The notes: generated by a model from the letters alone, not told the origin. Shown: positions 29,687 through 39,210, counted from the stretch's first letter. The stretch: 50,921 nucleotides of DNA from Flavobacterium frigoris PS1 (GCF_000252125.1 NZ_AHKF01000021.1:1-50921); one strand, 5' to 3'. Numbers and translations are program-made.

Positions 29687-32107
29687 TTATCTTAAACTTG
29701 CTCCAAGCTCTGTTTCAAAGTTCTTCTGTAGCTTACTCATGATTTTGTCAATTTGTGCATCAGTCAGTGTTTTTGAACTGTCTTGAATTGTGAAGCTTAA
29801 GGCATATGATTTTTTACCTTCGGGTAGATTTTCACCTTCATATACATCAAATAGATTAATGCCTTTTAATAGACTTTTTTCTGTTTGTCTCGCGATAGTA
29901 TAGATACTATCGTAAGTTACGTTTTGATCGATTAGCAAGGCTAAATCTCTACGCACTTCAGGATATTTAGGAATGTCAGTAAATTTTATTTTACCTGCGA
30001 TTGCTTTTATAATTAGGTCCCAATTAAAATCAGCATAAAACACTTCTTGTTTAATTCCAAAATGTTTCAATATTGATTTCTTAACCACTCCAAATTCCAC
30101 TAATGCATTATGACCGGTTCCAATCGCAATTCCTTCCGAAAAGATATCTGAGGTAGCTGGACTATTTTGCGTTTTTTGTATGCCAAATCTAGCAAGAACA
30201 GCATCCACATATCCTTTAAACATGAAGAAATCAGAGGGTTTTTGAGCTGTTGTCCAGCTCTCTTTATTTCTGCTTCCCGAAACTAATAAAGTCAAATGTT
30301 TGTGCTCTTCAAATCCAGAAAGAAACTTATGGTATGATTTTCCGAATTCAAATAATTTTAAATCGCCATTTTTACGATTGATATTATAGGATATCGCCTC
30401 TAGTCCTGAAAACAATAAAGATTGTCGCATCGTGGCTAAATCGTTGCTTAAAGGATTAAGCATTGTTACGTTGTGTTCTTCCTTCAGGTTATCTGACAAC
30501 TTCACATAAGAGGCTGTTGTCAATGAATTAGCCATCATTTCATGAAAGCCTTGTGAATTCAACTGTGTAGCAACTATGTTTTGAAGTTTGTAATCTTCAT
30601 TTCTAGGAGAGTTTGACACCGTAGCGTTCAGTTTTTTAGAAAAGCCGATATTATTGTATCCGTAAACTCTTAAGATTTCTTCAATAACGTCAATTTCTCT
30701 TTGTACATCAACACGGTAAGAAGGTATAGTTAATCCTAATCCGTATTCAGATACGCTATTTACTTTTATGTCTAATGAAACTAAAATTTGCTTAATGGTA
30801 TCTTTTGGAATTTCTTGTCCAATAATTTTTGCTGCATTTGCAAAATTTAGAAAAACAGAAAAATCTTCCAGTTTCTTTTGATATATGTCGCTAACGTCTG
30901 ATGTGATTTCTCCACCAGCCACTTCTTGAATTAATAAAGCTGCACGTTTTAAAGCGTATGCTGTAATTGTAGGGTCGATTCCTCTTTCAAAACGGAAAGA
31001 AGCATCTGTGTTTAATTGGTGTCTTTTTGCTGTTTTTCTTATGCTTACCGGATTGAAGTAGGCGCTTTCTAAGAATATAGAAGTAGTATGCTCTGAAACT
31101 CCAGAATTTTTACCTCCAAAAACTCCTGCGATACACAACGGACCTTTTTCATCACAAATCATTAAATCTTCCTCATGTAAAGTACGCTCGATATCATCAA
31201 GGGTTGTAAATTTAGTTCCTGATGGAAGTGTTTTTACAATGATTTTTCCATTGATCTTAGAAGCATCAAAGGCATGTAAAGGTTGGCCTAAATCATGTAA
31301 AACATAATTAGTAACATCAACAATATTATTTTTTGGATTTAATCCAATTGCTTTTAATCGATCTTGTAGCCATTTTGGTGAAGGTTTTACGCTAATACCA
31401 GAAATCGTTACGCCACAATATCTCGGCGCTAATTGCGACTCTTCAATAACAGTGTCTATTTTTAGCGTTCTCATATCTACTCTGAAATTACTCACTGAAG
31501 GAGTAATCAGTTCGACATTCACACCACTTTGTAGTAAACCAGCTCTTAGATCACGCGCGGTACCTAGATGACTCATGGCATCGGCACGGTTAGGTGTTAA
31601 CCCAATTTCGAATACCTCATCATTTTCTATTTTAAAAACTTCAGATGCTTTTGTTCCAGGAACTAAAGCAGCATCAAGAATCATAATTCCGTCATGACTT
31701 TCACCAAGACCTAATTCATCTTCGGCACAAATCATTCCATGACTTTCCTGTCCTCTGATTTTTCCTTTTTTGATGGTAAAAGAGCCACCTTCTTTATCAT
31801 ACAAGACAGTACCTATTGTGGCTACAGGTACTTTTTGCCCTGAGTCTACATTGGCGGCTCCACATACAATTTGTATAGGGGCGCCCGTACCAATATCAAC
31901 TGTCGTTAATTTTAGTCTGTCAGCATCAGGGTGTGGAACACAAGTAAGGACATGTCCAACCACGATCCCCTCTAATCCGCCTTTTACAGATTGGTATTTT
32001 TCGACAACTTCTACTTCCAAACCTAAATCAGTAAGTAAAGCGGACGTTTCTTCGGAATCCCAGTCTATTTTAATGAATTGTTTTAACCAATTGTAAGATA
32101 TTTTCAT
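29687..32107 (-). CDS. pheT: Phenylalanyl-tRNA synthetase beta subunit
   Basis: Beta chain of the tetrameric PheRS that charges tRNA-Phe. Domains in order are the EMAP/OB tRNA-binding domain (about 40-150, with VGHVLTCVPHPDADRLKLTTVDIG), B3/B4 with the LGTARDLRAGL region, B5 (about 410-480), the core and the C-terminal anticodon-binding FDX-ACB domain (about 712-806, starting FTDIPKYPEVRRDLALLID). Length 806 is normal. pheS is not in the window, as is common in Bacteroidota where the two genes are separate. Confidence 0.95.
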   Translation of the reverse strand: MKISYNWLKQFIKIDWDSEETSALLTDLGLEVEVVEKYQSVKGGLEGIVVGHVLTCVPHPDADRLKLTTVDIGTGAPIQIVCGAANVDSGQKVPVATIGTVLYDKEGGSFTIKKGKIRGQESHGMICAEDELGLGESHDGIMILDAALVPGTKASEVFKIENDEVFEIGLTPNRADAMSHLGTARDLRAGLLQSGVNVELITPSVSNFRVDMRTLKIDTVIEESQLAPRYCGVTISGISVKPSPKWLQDRLKAIGLNPKNNIVDVTNYVLHDLGQPLHAFDASKINGKIIVKTLPSGTKFTTLDDIERTLHEEDLMICDEKGPLCIAGVFGGKNSGVSEHTTSIFLESAYFNPVSIRKTAKRHQLNTDASFRFERGIDPTITAYALKRAALLIQEVAGGEITSDVSDIYQKKLEDFSVFLNFANAAKIIGQEIPKDTIKQILVSLDIKVNSVSEYGLGLTIPSYRVDVQREIDVIEEILRVYGYNNIGFSKKLNATVSNSPRNEDYKLQNIVATQLNSQGFHEMMANSLTTASYVKLSDNLKEEHNVTMLNPLSNDLATMRQSLLFSGLEAISYNINRKNGDLKLFEFGKSYHKFLSGFEEHKHLTLLVSGSRNKESWTTAQKPSDFFMFKGYVDAVLARFGIQKTQNSPATSDIFSEGIAIGTGHNALVEFGVVKKSILKHFGIKQEVFYADFNWDLIIKAIAGKIKFTDIPKYPEVRRDLALLIDQNVTYDSIYTIARQTEKSLLKGINLFDVYEGENLPEGKKSYALSFTIQDSSKTLTDAQIDKIMSKLQKNFETELGASLR

Positions 32108-32371
32108 CTGTCATTTTTAATAAGGTTGCAAATATAAGGATTGCAGTTTGTAGTAAGAAACAATTTATTTGGTTTTTTAGGACTTAATTGTGCTACTTAA
32201 AAAGCTTTAAAAATGATTATTTGGCAATGTAAACTATAAATATTTGCGAATAAAATAATAATATATTGTTAAATAAATAGATATGGAAATTTTATGCTAC
32301 TAGTTGACCGAATAATGCTATATGTATTGTTTTATGAAGGGTAAATTTGAGAAAACTAAAATTAAATAATT

Positions 32372-33877
32372 ATGAGCAACATAGCACAAAGACCTGAATT
32401 TAAGGCAACGTATGATAATTATATAGGTGGAAAATTTGTGGCACCAGTTGGGGGGCAGTACTTTGATGTGGTTTCACCCATTGATGGTAAAGTATTTACA
32501 AGGGCTGCACATTCAACTAAAGCAGATTTGGATTTGGCTGTGGATACGGCATATGATGCATTTCAAAGTTGGGGGAAGACATCAGTTACTGAAAGAAGTA
32601 ATTTATTGAATAAGATTGCACAGGTTATAGAAGATAACCTTGAATATATTGCCACAGTGGAAACGGTAGATAACGGTAAGGCTATCCGTGAAACATTGGC
32701 TGCAGATATTCCTTTGGCGATAGACCATTTCAGGTATTTTGCTGGAGTTATACGAGCTGAGGAAAGTTCAATTGCTGAACTTGATTCGCAAACTGTTTCT
32801 ATTGCATTAAGCGAGCCTTTGGGAGTTATTGCGCAAATTATACCGTGGAATTTCCCAATACTTATGGCTGTTTGGAAATTGGCTCCTGCACTTGCTGCAG
32901 GAAATACTGTCGTTTTAAAACCAGCCGAGAGCACGCCAATTTCGATTCTTGTCTTGATGGAATTGATAGGTGATATTTTACCTCCAGGGGTAATCAATAT
33001 TGTGAATGGTTTTGGAGCTGAACTGGGTAGAGCGCTAGTGACCAACAAAAAAGTGTCAAAAGCTGCTTTTACCGGTTCTACAACTACAGGCCGTTTAGTG
33101 ATGCAATATGCTACTGAAAATATTATTCCAGTAACATTGGAACTAGGAGGGAAGTCGCCTAATATTTTTATGAAATCAGTTGGTGATGCTGATGATGATT
33201 TCTTTGATAAAGCGGTTGAAGGTGCTGTAATGTTTGCCTTAAATCAAGGTGAGATTTGTACATGTCCTTCTAGACTGTTAGTTCATGAGGATATCTATGA
33301 TAAGTTTATTGCTAGAGTGATTGAAAGAACTGGAGCGATAAAAATGGGAAATCCATTAGACAGAACCACTATGATGGGAGCTCAGGCTTCACTAGTACAA
33401 AAAGAAAAAATTATGTCTTATATAAAACTGGGTAAAGAAGAAGGTGCCGAGTTATTAATAGGAGGTGATGTTAAGAAATTAGGAGGTGATTTAGACGGAG
33501 GATATTACATCCAACCAACACTTTTTAAAGGGAATAACAAAATGAGAATTTTTCAAGAAGAAATCTTCGGACCAGTATTGGCCGTTACTACTTTTAAAAC
33601 TACTGAAGAAGCTATTGCTATTGCAAATGATACAATGTATGGATTAGGGGCAGGACTTTGGACACGTGATGCACATGAAATTTATCAGGTGCCAAGAGCA
33701 ATTCAAGCAGGTCGTGTATGGATCAACCAGTACCATTCTTATCCTGCAGGTGCTCCTTTTGGAGGCTACAAACAATCAGGTATCGGACGCGAAAATCATA
33801 AAATGATGCTTGGTCATTACCGTCAAACAAAAAACATGCTTATTTCTTATGATAAAAAGAAATTAGGATTCTTTTAG
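32372..33877 (+). CDS. NAD(P)-dependent aldehyde dehydrogenase (AldB/ExaC-like)
   Basis: Oxidises an aldehyde, probably acetaldehyde or another short one, to the acid. The Rossmann motif FTGSTTTGR, the general base in ELGGKSPN and the catalytic C296 in GEICTCPSR are present; the CTCPSR form is typical of the AldB/ExaC branch. Length 501 is normal, with no signal peptide. It heads a module with the alcohol dehydrogenase (64 bases later, after a terminator hairpin) and a DUF779 protein, and an AraC gene converges on it. In the 264-base upstream gap a -7-like AATATTTG is at 32239-32246. Confidence 0.93.
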   Translation: MSNIAQRPEFKATYDNYIGGKFVAPVGGQYFDVVSPIDGKVFTRAAHSTKADLDLAVDTAYDAFQSWGKTSVTERSNLLNKIAQVIEDNLEYIATVETVDNGKAIRETLAADIPLAIDHFRYFAGVIRAEESSIAELDSQTVSIALSEPLGVIAQIIPWNFPILMAVWKLAPALAAGNTVVLKPAESTPISILVLMELIGDILPPGVINIVNGFGAELGRALVTNKKVSKAAFTGSTTTGRLVMQYATENIIPVTLELGGKSPNIFMKSVGDADDDFFDKAVEGAVMFALNQGEICTCPSRLLVHEDIYDKFIARVIERTGAIKMGNPLDRTTMMGAQASLVQKEKIMSYIKLGKEEGAELLIGGDVKKLGGDLDGGYYIQPTLFKGNNKMRIFQEEIFGPVLAVTTFKTTEEAIAIANDTMYGLGAGLWTRDAHEIYQVPRAIQAGRVWINQYHSYPAGAPFGGYKQSGIGRENHKMMLGHYRQTKNMLISYDKKKLGFF

Positions 33878-33894
33878 AATGAATTATTAATTTG

Positions 33895-33927
33895 AAAGGT
33901 AAGTTGCGAAACTTACCTTTTTTTTAT
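33895..33927 (+). terminator. Hairpin between aldehyde and alcohol dehydrogenase genes
   Basis: AAAGGTAAGTT (33895-33905) pairs with AACTTACCTTT (33910-33920) around GCGA, followed by a T-run. It should reduce readthrough into the alcohol dehydrogenase gene only 15 bases later. Confidence 0.85.
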
Positions 33928-33941
33928 AAAACAAATATATT

Positions 33942-34976
33942 ATGTTACCAAAAACAATGAAGGCTGCAGTGATAAGGGAATTTGGATCACTTTTAAAAAT
34001 TGAAGAAGTAGAAGTGAAACGTCCTGGAAGAAATGAAATTTTAGTAAAAGTAATAGCAAGTGGTGTTTGTCATACTGACTTACACGCAACGGAAGGCGAC
34101 TGGCCTGTCCAGCCAAAAATGCCTTTGATTCCAGGTCATGAAGGTGTCGGTTATGTTGTGGCAGTAGGTCCAGATGTAAAGAACGTAAAAGAAGGAGATG
34201 CAGTTGGTGTGCCTTGGTTATATAGCGCTTGTGGCGGTTGTGACCAATGTATTACTGGCTGGGAAACGCTGTGCGACACGCAGCAAAATGGTGGTTATAG
34301 TGTTGATGGTAGTTTTGCCGAATATGTAATTGCTGACGCAAGGTATGTGGGACTTTTACCTTCAAATGTGAACTTTATGGAAATGGCACCAATACTGTGC
34401 GCCGGTGTTACTACCTATAAAGGATTGAAAGAAACTGAAGTTAAAGCTGGAGAATGGGTTGCTATTTCAGGAATTGGTGGTTTAGGACACGTTGCAGTAC
34501 AATATGCAAAAGCGATGGGTATGAATGTGGCAGCCATTGATATCGCAGATGATAAATTAGAACTGGCAAAAAAATTAGGTGCTGATATAGTTGTCAATGC
34601 CAAGCATCAAAATCCGGGTGAATTTCTGAAAAAAGAAGTTGGAGGAATGCATGGAGCATTAATTACTGCGGTATCTCCAATTGCTTTTAAACAAGGTTTA
34701 GAAACATTGAGAAGAAAAGGAACAATGGCTTTGAATGGACTTCCTCCTGGAAGTTTTGATTTACCAATTTTTGATACCGTATTAAATAGAATAACAATTC
34801 GTGGTTCTATTGTAGGAACACGAAAAGATTTGAAAGAAGCAATACAATTTGCAGTAGAAGGGAAAGTAAAAGCAACCATTACATCAGCAAAATTAGAGGA
34901 TGTTAATGAAGTTTTTGATAAAATGAGAAAAGGACAAATTGATGGACGAGTAGTGCTTGAAATTGCAAAACCATAA
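33942..34976 (+). CDS. Zinc-dependent alcohol dehydrogenase (AdhP-like)
   Basis: Medium-chain zinc alcohol dehydrogenase, 344 residues, interconverting primary alcohols and aldehydes with NAD. Catalytic zinc ligands are C43 in GVCHTD and H66/E67 in PGHEGVG. The structural zinc is held by C97, C100, C103 and C111. The nucleotide-binding GIGGLGH is followed by VQYAKAMGM. The whole pattern is that of AdhP-type ethanol dehydrogenases. With the aldehyde dehydrogenase upstream it forms a plausible alcohol-to-acid pathway. Confidence 0.92.
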   Translation: MLPKTMKAAVIREFGSLLKIEEVEVKRPGRNEILVKVIASGVCHTDLHATEGDWPVQPKMPLIPGHEGVGYVVAVGPDVKNVKEGDAVGVPWLYSACGGCDQCITGWETLCDTQQNGGYSVDGSFAEYVIADARYVGLLPSNVNFMEMAPILCAGVTTYKGLKETEVKAGEWVAISGIGGLGHVAVQYAKAMGMNVAAIDIADDKLELAKKLGADIVVNAKHQNPGEFLKKEVGGMHGALITAVSPIAFKQGLETLRRKGTMALNGLPPGSFDLPIFDTVLNRITIRGSIVGTRKDLKEAIQFAVEGKVKATITSAKLEDVNEVFDKMRKGQIDGRVVLEIAKP

Positions 34977-34987
34977 TTGAAATTACT

Positions 34988-35027
34988 AAAACAGAAAGCC
35001 TGACTTTTAGCAGGTTTTCTGTTTTTA
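34988..35027 (+). terminator. Terminator after the alcohol dehydrogenase gene
   Basis: AAAACAGAAAgCCTG (34988-35002) pairs with CAGGttTTCTGTTTT (35011-35025), followed by T-rich sequence. Confidence 0.75.
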
Positions 35028-35049
35028 CCTTAAAAATAAATACATTACG

Positions 35050-35424
35050 ATGATAAAAAGAATTGATGCTACAGAAAAAGCAATAGAATTAATCAAAATA
35101 TTGCAAGAAAAACATGGAGACCTAATGTTTTATCAAGCAGGAGGTTGTTGTGAGGGATCCCAGCCACAATGCTTTGAAAAAGGAGGCTTTTATCAAAGAA
35201 TGGGAGACGTATGTATTGGAACCATTGAAGAAACCGAATTCTGGGTTGATAAAGATTTGTTTGAATATTGGAAACACGCCCATTTTACTTTAAAAGTAAT
35301 TGACGCATTTGGAGTTGGTGGTTTTTCATTAGAAACACCGTTGAAAAAGACTTTTCAAATTGAATATCGCATTTTTACTCCAGAGGAGGAGCTTGATTTA
35401 GAACCTGTAAAATATATTGAATAA
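35050..35424 (+). CDS. DUF779 protein of the aldehyde dehydrogenase module
   Basis: Cytoplasmic protein of 124 residues belonging to DUF779, recognised from HGDLMFYQAGGCCEGSQPQC, the GDVCIGTIEETEFWVD segment and GGFSLETPLKKTF. The family is regularly encoded next to AldB-type aldehyde dehydrogenases and has no established activity; the conserved cysteines (GGCCEG and PQC) might bind a metal or react with aldehyde. Its TAA is one base away from the stop of the convergent AraC gene, leaving no room for a separate terminator. Confidence 0.85.
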   Translation: MIKRIDATEKAIELIKILQEKHGDLMFYQAGGCCEGSQPQCFEKGGFYQRMGDVCIGTIEETEFWVDKDLFEYWKHAHFTLKVIDAFGVGGFSLETPLKKTFQIEYRIFTPEEELDLEPVKYIE

Positions 35425-35425
35425 C

Positions 35426-36343
35426 TTAATTCACATACAATAACTGGTATTGCTTTGGTGTAATTCCTTCGTGTTTTTTAAACAAACGAATGAAGTAATT
35501 GCTGTCTTCAAAACCAGATAAATGACATACTTCGTTGATTTGTATGCTAGGGTTTTTGAGCAGTTTTTTAGCGCATCGCATTTTTTCATTGATTACAAAC
35601 TCAATTGGACTCATGCCTAACTCTCTTTTAAAAAAGCGATAGAATGATGTGGTACTCATACAACTGATATCACTCAAATTTTTAAGGCTGATATTTTCCC
35701 TTAGATTTAAGCGAATGTATTCCAGAACCTGTGTTATTGGTGAATTTGGGTTCGCATATAAACCGTCATCGATAGATTTTGTCGTTTGCGTCTGAATAAT
35801 CCGAATCAACAGTTCCTGCAAAGTCAAATCAGCCAAAACATCTTTTGTGAGTGATGTACTCATGCATTCCTTGATTAGTTTATTGATAGTTGAGGCTAAT
35901 TCTACATTATTATAGAAATAATAATTTTGATAGTCTAAATGCCAGAACTGCTTATTGCCTTCCTTAGGGTAACGTTCATTGAGGAAATCTAAGGTCTGCG
36001 CTATTTTTTGTTGGTCTATCGCCAAAGCCAAGCATTGGGTAGGATTGTTTTTTGTGGCTTCTGGAAAGTCAATTTTCATTTCTACATTAGAAGGAATAAC
36101 AACCGTTTCTCCTGGCAAATATTCGAAACCAGGATCATCAAAAAGATGCATCACCTTTTTGCCTCTCAGCATGCTGGTCACTACTAAATCGTTAAATTTC
36201 AAAGGAACTAGTTCTGAAGCTTTATAGGTTTCAAACAGATTTAGCTCACAGTGATTTAGATTGTAAACGGTTCTATTTTCGACTAAAGTTTTTAGTGATT
36301 TTTCATTCGATAAATGTGGTGGATTAATGTAATTGCGATTCAT
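35426..36343 (-). CDS. AraC-family transcriptional regulator with AraC_N domain
   Basis: DNA-binding regulator of 305 residues. The N-terminal half (about 25-180) resembles AraC_N-type cupin ligand domains, and the C-terminal half has two helix-turn-helix motifs: NLSDISCMSTTSFYRFFKRELGMSP and QINEVCHLSGFEDSNYFIRLFKKHEGITPKQY. It is convergent with the aldehyde dehydrogenase, alcohol dehydrogenase and DUF779 genes and probably activates them in response to an alcohol or aldehyde. That role is inferred from context. No binding site could be assigned. Confidence 0.88.
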   Translation of the reverse strand: MNRNYINPPHLSNEKSLKTLVENRTVYNLNHCELNLFETYKASELVPLKFNDLVVTSMLRGKKVMHLFDDPGFEYLPGETVVIPSNVEMKIDFPEATKNNPTQCLALAIDQQKIAQTLDFLNERYPKEGNKQFWHLDYQNYYFYNNVELASTINKLIKECMSTSLTKDVLADLTLQELLIRIIQTQTTKSIDDGLYANPNSPITQVLEYIRLNLRENISLKNLSDISCMSTTSFYRFFKRELGMSPIEFVINEKMRCAKKLLKNPSIQINEVCHLSGFEDSNYFIRLFKKHEGITPKQYQLLYVN

Positions 36344-36529
36344 AATTGTACTTTATAAAAAGGAAAGATAAACTTACTGAAAATAAACGTATTAATGAAG
36401 TCTTATTTTGTTAAAAAGGATATAATTGTAGGTCGTAAACTACATTTATTCGAAACTGCAATTCGTGTAATTCTGGATCGTAAAATGCAATAGAAACAGA
36501 TTCAAATTACTTTTATAGAGTAAGATTTT

Positions 36530-36664
36530 GTTATTTTTAGGAGCAGAGAAAATGCACGCTGAAAAACGTTTTGTCCTGCTGTGCGCTATATTCTCGATAA
36601 CAAAAACTACGGCCAAAAAAGCCTTGTTTTTCTAAATCGCGAGATATCGCTTCCATCAGGGCTA
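36530..36664. repeat. Long imperfect hairpin, probable dispersed flavobacterial intergenic repeat
   Basis: The segment runs from TTTTTAGGAGCAGAG to CATCAGGGCTAGG. Its centre folds on itself: GCGCTATATTCTCGAT pairs with ATCGCGAGATATCGC, and AAAAAC with GTTTTT, closing on GGC/GCC. From memory, blocks beginning with TTTTAGGAGC and ending CAGGGCTAGGG recur between genes of many Flavobacterium genomes. Only one copy is in this window, so the dispersed nature is knowledge, not observation. Confidence 0.55.
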
Positions 36665-36724
36665 GGGAAGACGTTAGTAGCCTTTAACTACAACCCAAAC
36701 TCTATTGGGAGTTGCTTCCTTTTT
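36664..36724 (+). other. Three-stem folded element ending in a T-run
   Basis: AGGGAAG (36664-36670) can pair with CTTCCTT (36715-36721), including one G-T pair. It encloses GTAG/CTAC and CAACCCAA/TTGG..GTTG hairpins, and T residues follow. It may be a terminator for a transcript of the repeat just upstream, or a small structured RNA. Confidence 0.35.
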
Positions 36725-36839
36725 AGTCATCAAACATTTTGCAAGCAAGCATATCATTAAATAATCCTTTGTTGCTTTTTCTTAATGTAAGGCTATACTA
36801 TAAGTCCTGATAGATATACTTAACTCAAAAAAGTTTAGC

Positions 36840-36847
36840 TACTTTTG
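36840..36847 (+). promoter_or_regulatory. -7 box of the candidate small RNA
   Basis: TACTTTTG matches TAnnTTTG exactly. No ORF follows before the terminator 73 bases downstream. A -33 TTG is not obvious. Confidence 0.4.
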
Positions 36848-36853
36848 CGTTCG

Positions 36854-36947
36854 CACTGGTTTATTTATATTTAACTAACTGTTAATCAGGATTAAAATCT
36901 TAGCAAGCCGGTTACTGTAAGCTCCAGAACTATCTGGAGCTTTTTTT
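36854..36947 (+). ncRNA. Candidate small RNA of about 95 nt
   Basis: A TAnnTTTG box precedes this stretch and a strong rho-independent terminator ends it: AGCTCCAGA (36920-36928) pairs with TCTGGAGCT (36933-36941), then TTTTTT. There is no ATG-started ORF. Both flanking genes are on the minus strand, so this plus-strand terminator has no protein gene to serve. It does not look like tRNA, tmRNA, 6S or SRP RNA. Start position is estimated. Confidence 0.45.
36920..36947 (+). terminator. Orphan plus-strand terminator
   Basis: Nine-base-pair perfect stem with an ACTA loop and a T-run on the plus strand only. No plus-strand gene precedes it within the gap. Confidence 0.85.
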
Positions 36948-37018
36948 GTTTGCAGCAATTGAACGCTACTTCACAATGTTAGTTTTTAGTTTTGCTGCTT
37001 ATCAGAAAAACCGAATAT

Positions 37019-38773
37019 TTAAAACTGGAAACGTTTTTCTTCCCCTGATTCTGTATATTTTATCGAAAAATCTAATGTTTTAAGGTTGGCTATTAAATGT
37101 GCATATTCGCCCTCATTTTTCCAAAGAATATTAATCTCTTCTTCAATTGTATCATTAAAAGTAACAGTTCCAAGGAACGCTTTTGAAGTATTTCTTAATC
37201 GAATGATGTCTAATTGTTTTGTAACTACTTCTTTCTTCAGACCTTCTTCTATATCTTTTATAGTTAAAGTGGTTCTATTAATTTCTTTGTGTCCATCTTT
37301 TCCAGCCTTCGCAACTGCTTCATGATCATTGGCTCCGGCAAAAATATCTAAATACCAAATTTGAGGAATACCTGGCATAAATAGTTGAATAGCTCTTGCC
37401 AATAGTAGTTTTTGCTCGCTTTCGCCTAGTGCGCTAAAGTACGTTGCATTTACTTGATAGTAAGATATTTTTTTACCATCTGCTCCATAAAGATTTTTTA
37501 CTTGGCCACCACGTGAAATGATCAATTCCATCAAATCTGAAATCTCAGCATCTTCTAGGAGTCCTTTTTGGTACAAGCCATTTACTTCTTTACCTTTTAA
37601 ATCTAACACTGGTATACCATCATGACAACCAAGCATATTAACTGTTTTGAAGCCCTTAGAAATTATTTCTTTAGCCCAAGTCATTAGCGCTTTATTCGTG
37701 TTTTTTTCAATCGCATGTATAGTTAGTCCAGGTAGGAAAAAATCATAAATAGAATATCCTTCATTAGCAACCTCATCATGAAGGTGCATTCCGAACTCTG
37801 CATGAATTTCAGGAAGCAAAACTAAATTATTGTTTTTGGCAATCTGATTTATTTTCTCTAAATAATCCCAAGTTCCTGGTTTATTAAAAAAGTTAGTTTC
37901 ACCCACTTCTTTATGTAAATAAGCAAATGCATCTAATCGCAAAATTTGACCGCCATAGCTTGCCACTTTGGCCAATACTTCTTCATAAAATTCCCAAACT
38001 AAAGGTGATTTAGCATTGACATCCATTTGACCTAAATAAGTACGATTGCGATTCACTATTTCTAGTACTTCGTCTTTATAAGTTGATTGATCTCTCAAAT
38101 CTAAAGTTTGTAAATCTTGAGCTTCATCAATAGCATTATTTACTGTATCACAAATAAGTAAGGCATTTTCGGGACTTAAATTCAGTATCGATTTTAAGTC
38201 AGTTGTTGTGATTTTTTGGAAAGTAATTTTTTGGTAAAAGGTATTCCAATATGGTTTTTCTTTTCCGTCAGGAAACAAAACTTTTAAAATAGGAAGTCCT
38301 GATTTTCGCATAAAAAGCTTGTCTAAAAAATTCTTTTTAGGAACGATTATACCGTCGGCGTTTAAGTCTCCATTTCCTTCCCAGAACTCATTCCAATCAA
38401 TGAAAAAGTCTTTGAATTTAGACTGATCCCCATTTTTAATTATATCTTTAAATTGGGGAGAAGCAACCGATAAATGATTTAAAACAATATCAAACTTTAG
38501 CATGATATTCAATTCACGTAAAGCCACTAAATCTTCTTTTGAAACTAGCTCTTCATTGATGTCATAATTTATGATGGAAAACCCTCTATCTAAGTCACTA
38601 TTAAAAAAGGTAGGCAAAACGTAAAACTGGGAAAATGTATTTTTGAATTGAGGCATTTTTAGCATGCTAACAATATCACTCAAATTAGTTCCAATACTAT
38701 CGGGATACGCATTTAACATTACCCCATTGCTATTATTTGTTAGACCGTTTTTATTATCGTTTAATACTGTCAT
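37019..38773 (-). CDS. GH13_18 sucrose-phosphorylase-like enzyme
   Basis: Alpha-amylase-superfamily enzyme whose MLNAYPDSIGTNL opening is typical of GH13_18, the subfamily of sucrose, sucrose-6-phosphate and glucosylglycerate phosphorylases. Nucleophile D281 is in LRLDAFAYLHKE, acid/base E322 in LLPEIHAEFG, and the third Asp near MLGCHDGIPV. It is cytoplasmic. At 584 residues it is about 90 longer than Bifidobacterium sucrose phosphorylase; the extra material seems to sit at about 185-245, before YLGQMDVNAKSP. It would convert a glucoside and phosphate to glucose-1-phosphate, the substrate of glgC. The exact acceptor cannot be told. Two LacI-type operator-like sequences lie upstream. Confidence 0.82.
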   Translation of the reverse strand: MTVLNDNKNGLTNNSNGVMLNAYPDSIGTNLSDIVSMLKMPQFKNTFSQFYVLPTFFNSDLDRGFSIINYDINEELVSKEDLVALRELNIMLKFDIVLNHLSVASPQFKDIIKNGDQSKFKDFFIDWNEFWEGNGDLNADGIIVPKKNFLDKLFMRKSGLPILKVLFPDGKEKPYWNTFYQKITFQKITTTDLKSILNLSPENALLICDTVNNAIDEAQDLQTLDLRDQSTYKDEVLEIVNRNRTYLGQMDVNAKSPLVWEFYEEVLAKVASYGGQILRLDAFAYLHKEVGETNFFNKPGTWDYLEKINQIAKNNNLVLLPEIHAEFGMHLHDEVANEGYSIYDFFLPGLTIHAIEKNTNKALMTWAKEIISKGFKTVNMLGCHDGIPVLDLKGKEVNGLYQKGLLEDAEISDLMELIISRGGQVKNLYGADGKKISYYQVNATYFSALGESEQKLLLARAIQLFMPGIPQIWYLDIFAGANDHEAVAKAGKDGHKEINRTTLTIKDIEEGLKKEVVTKQLDIIRLRNTSKAFLGTVTFNDTIEEEINILWKNEGEYAHLIANLKTLDFSIKYTESGEEKRFQF

Positions 38774-38982
38774 TTCTTTTTATTAAAAATTATGGAATTG
38801 GAATTTTAGAATAAGCTGCCTACTGCCTAAATACAAATTCATCGGGTTTTGAGCAGTCCTTGGATTAAATAATCTTAATTTTGTTAGTAATGATTCCAAA
38901 TATACTAAACAATTTCTTAAAATATATCCAAAACAGGAAATGGAAGAATACCGATTAATTATTTTGTTTTCAGAATATCGAT

Positions 38983-39026
38983 TGAAAACGATTTCGTAAA
39001 TCCCCCTTTTTTTAGAAACGATTTTA
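38983..39026. promoter_or_regulatory. Pair of LacI/CcpA-type operator-like sequences
   Basis: TGAAAACGATTTCG (38983-38996) fits TGnAAnCGnTTnCA in all but one defined position, and TAGAAACGATTTTA (39013-39026) in all but two. They are 30 bases apart, about three helical turns. They lie about 80-120 bases upstream of the putative GH13_18 promoter, so a LacI-family regulator of that gene is suggested; none is encoded in the window. Confidence 0.4.
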
Positions 39027-39172
39027 TTACGATTTAGGTTTATATTAATTGTTTTTTTTCGGCTACAGAAAAAAATCCTGTTATAACGATTGACAATAGA
39101 GTGCTATTTGGATAATTTGTGTGCTTGACCATTTGGCAAGCGCATTGATTTGTTCTTAAAAAAAAGTTGGCA

Positions 39173-39206
39173 TAAAAAATTGGGGAGGACTTACGACCTC
39201 CCCAAT
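39173..39206 (-). terminator. Terminator of the long PLP enzyme gene
   Basis: ATTGGGGAGG (39179-39188) pairs with CCTCCCCAAT (39197-39206); on the minus strand a T-run follows. Confidence 0.9.
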
Positions 39207-39210
39207 GATT

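Larger units (their letters stand above)
36344..37018. other. 675-base intergenic region with hairpin repeat and candidate small RNA
   Basis: No ORF of substance. From left to right it holds the AraC promoter region, a long imperfect hairpin repeat (36530-36664), a folded element ending in T (36664-36724), a -7 box at 36840-36847 and a strong plus-strand terminator at 36920-36947. Details are given in the separate entries. Confidence 0.6.
38774..39210. other. 437-base region upstream of the GH13_18 gene
   Basis: No gene is supported. A minus-strand -7 box (CAAATATA on the plus strand, 38897-38904) is followed further upstream by two LacI-type operator-like sequences at 38983-38996 and 39013-39026. 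The right end holds the terminator of the next minus-strand gene (39173-39206). Confidence 0.5.

Noticed and set aside
36854..36947. Known RNA family (tmRNA, 6S, SRP RNA or tRNA)
   Set aside because: Length and visible motifs do not fit any of these, so it is kept only as an unnamed candidate.
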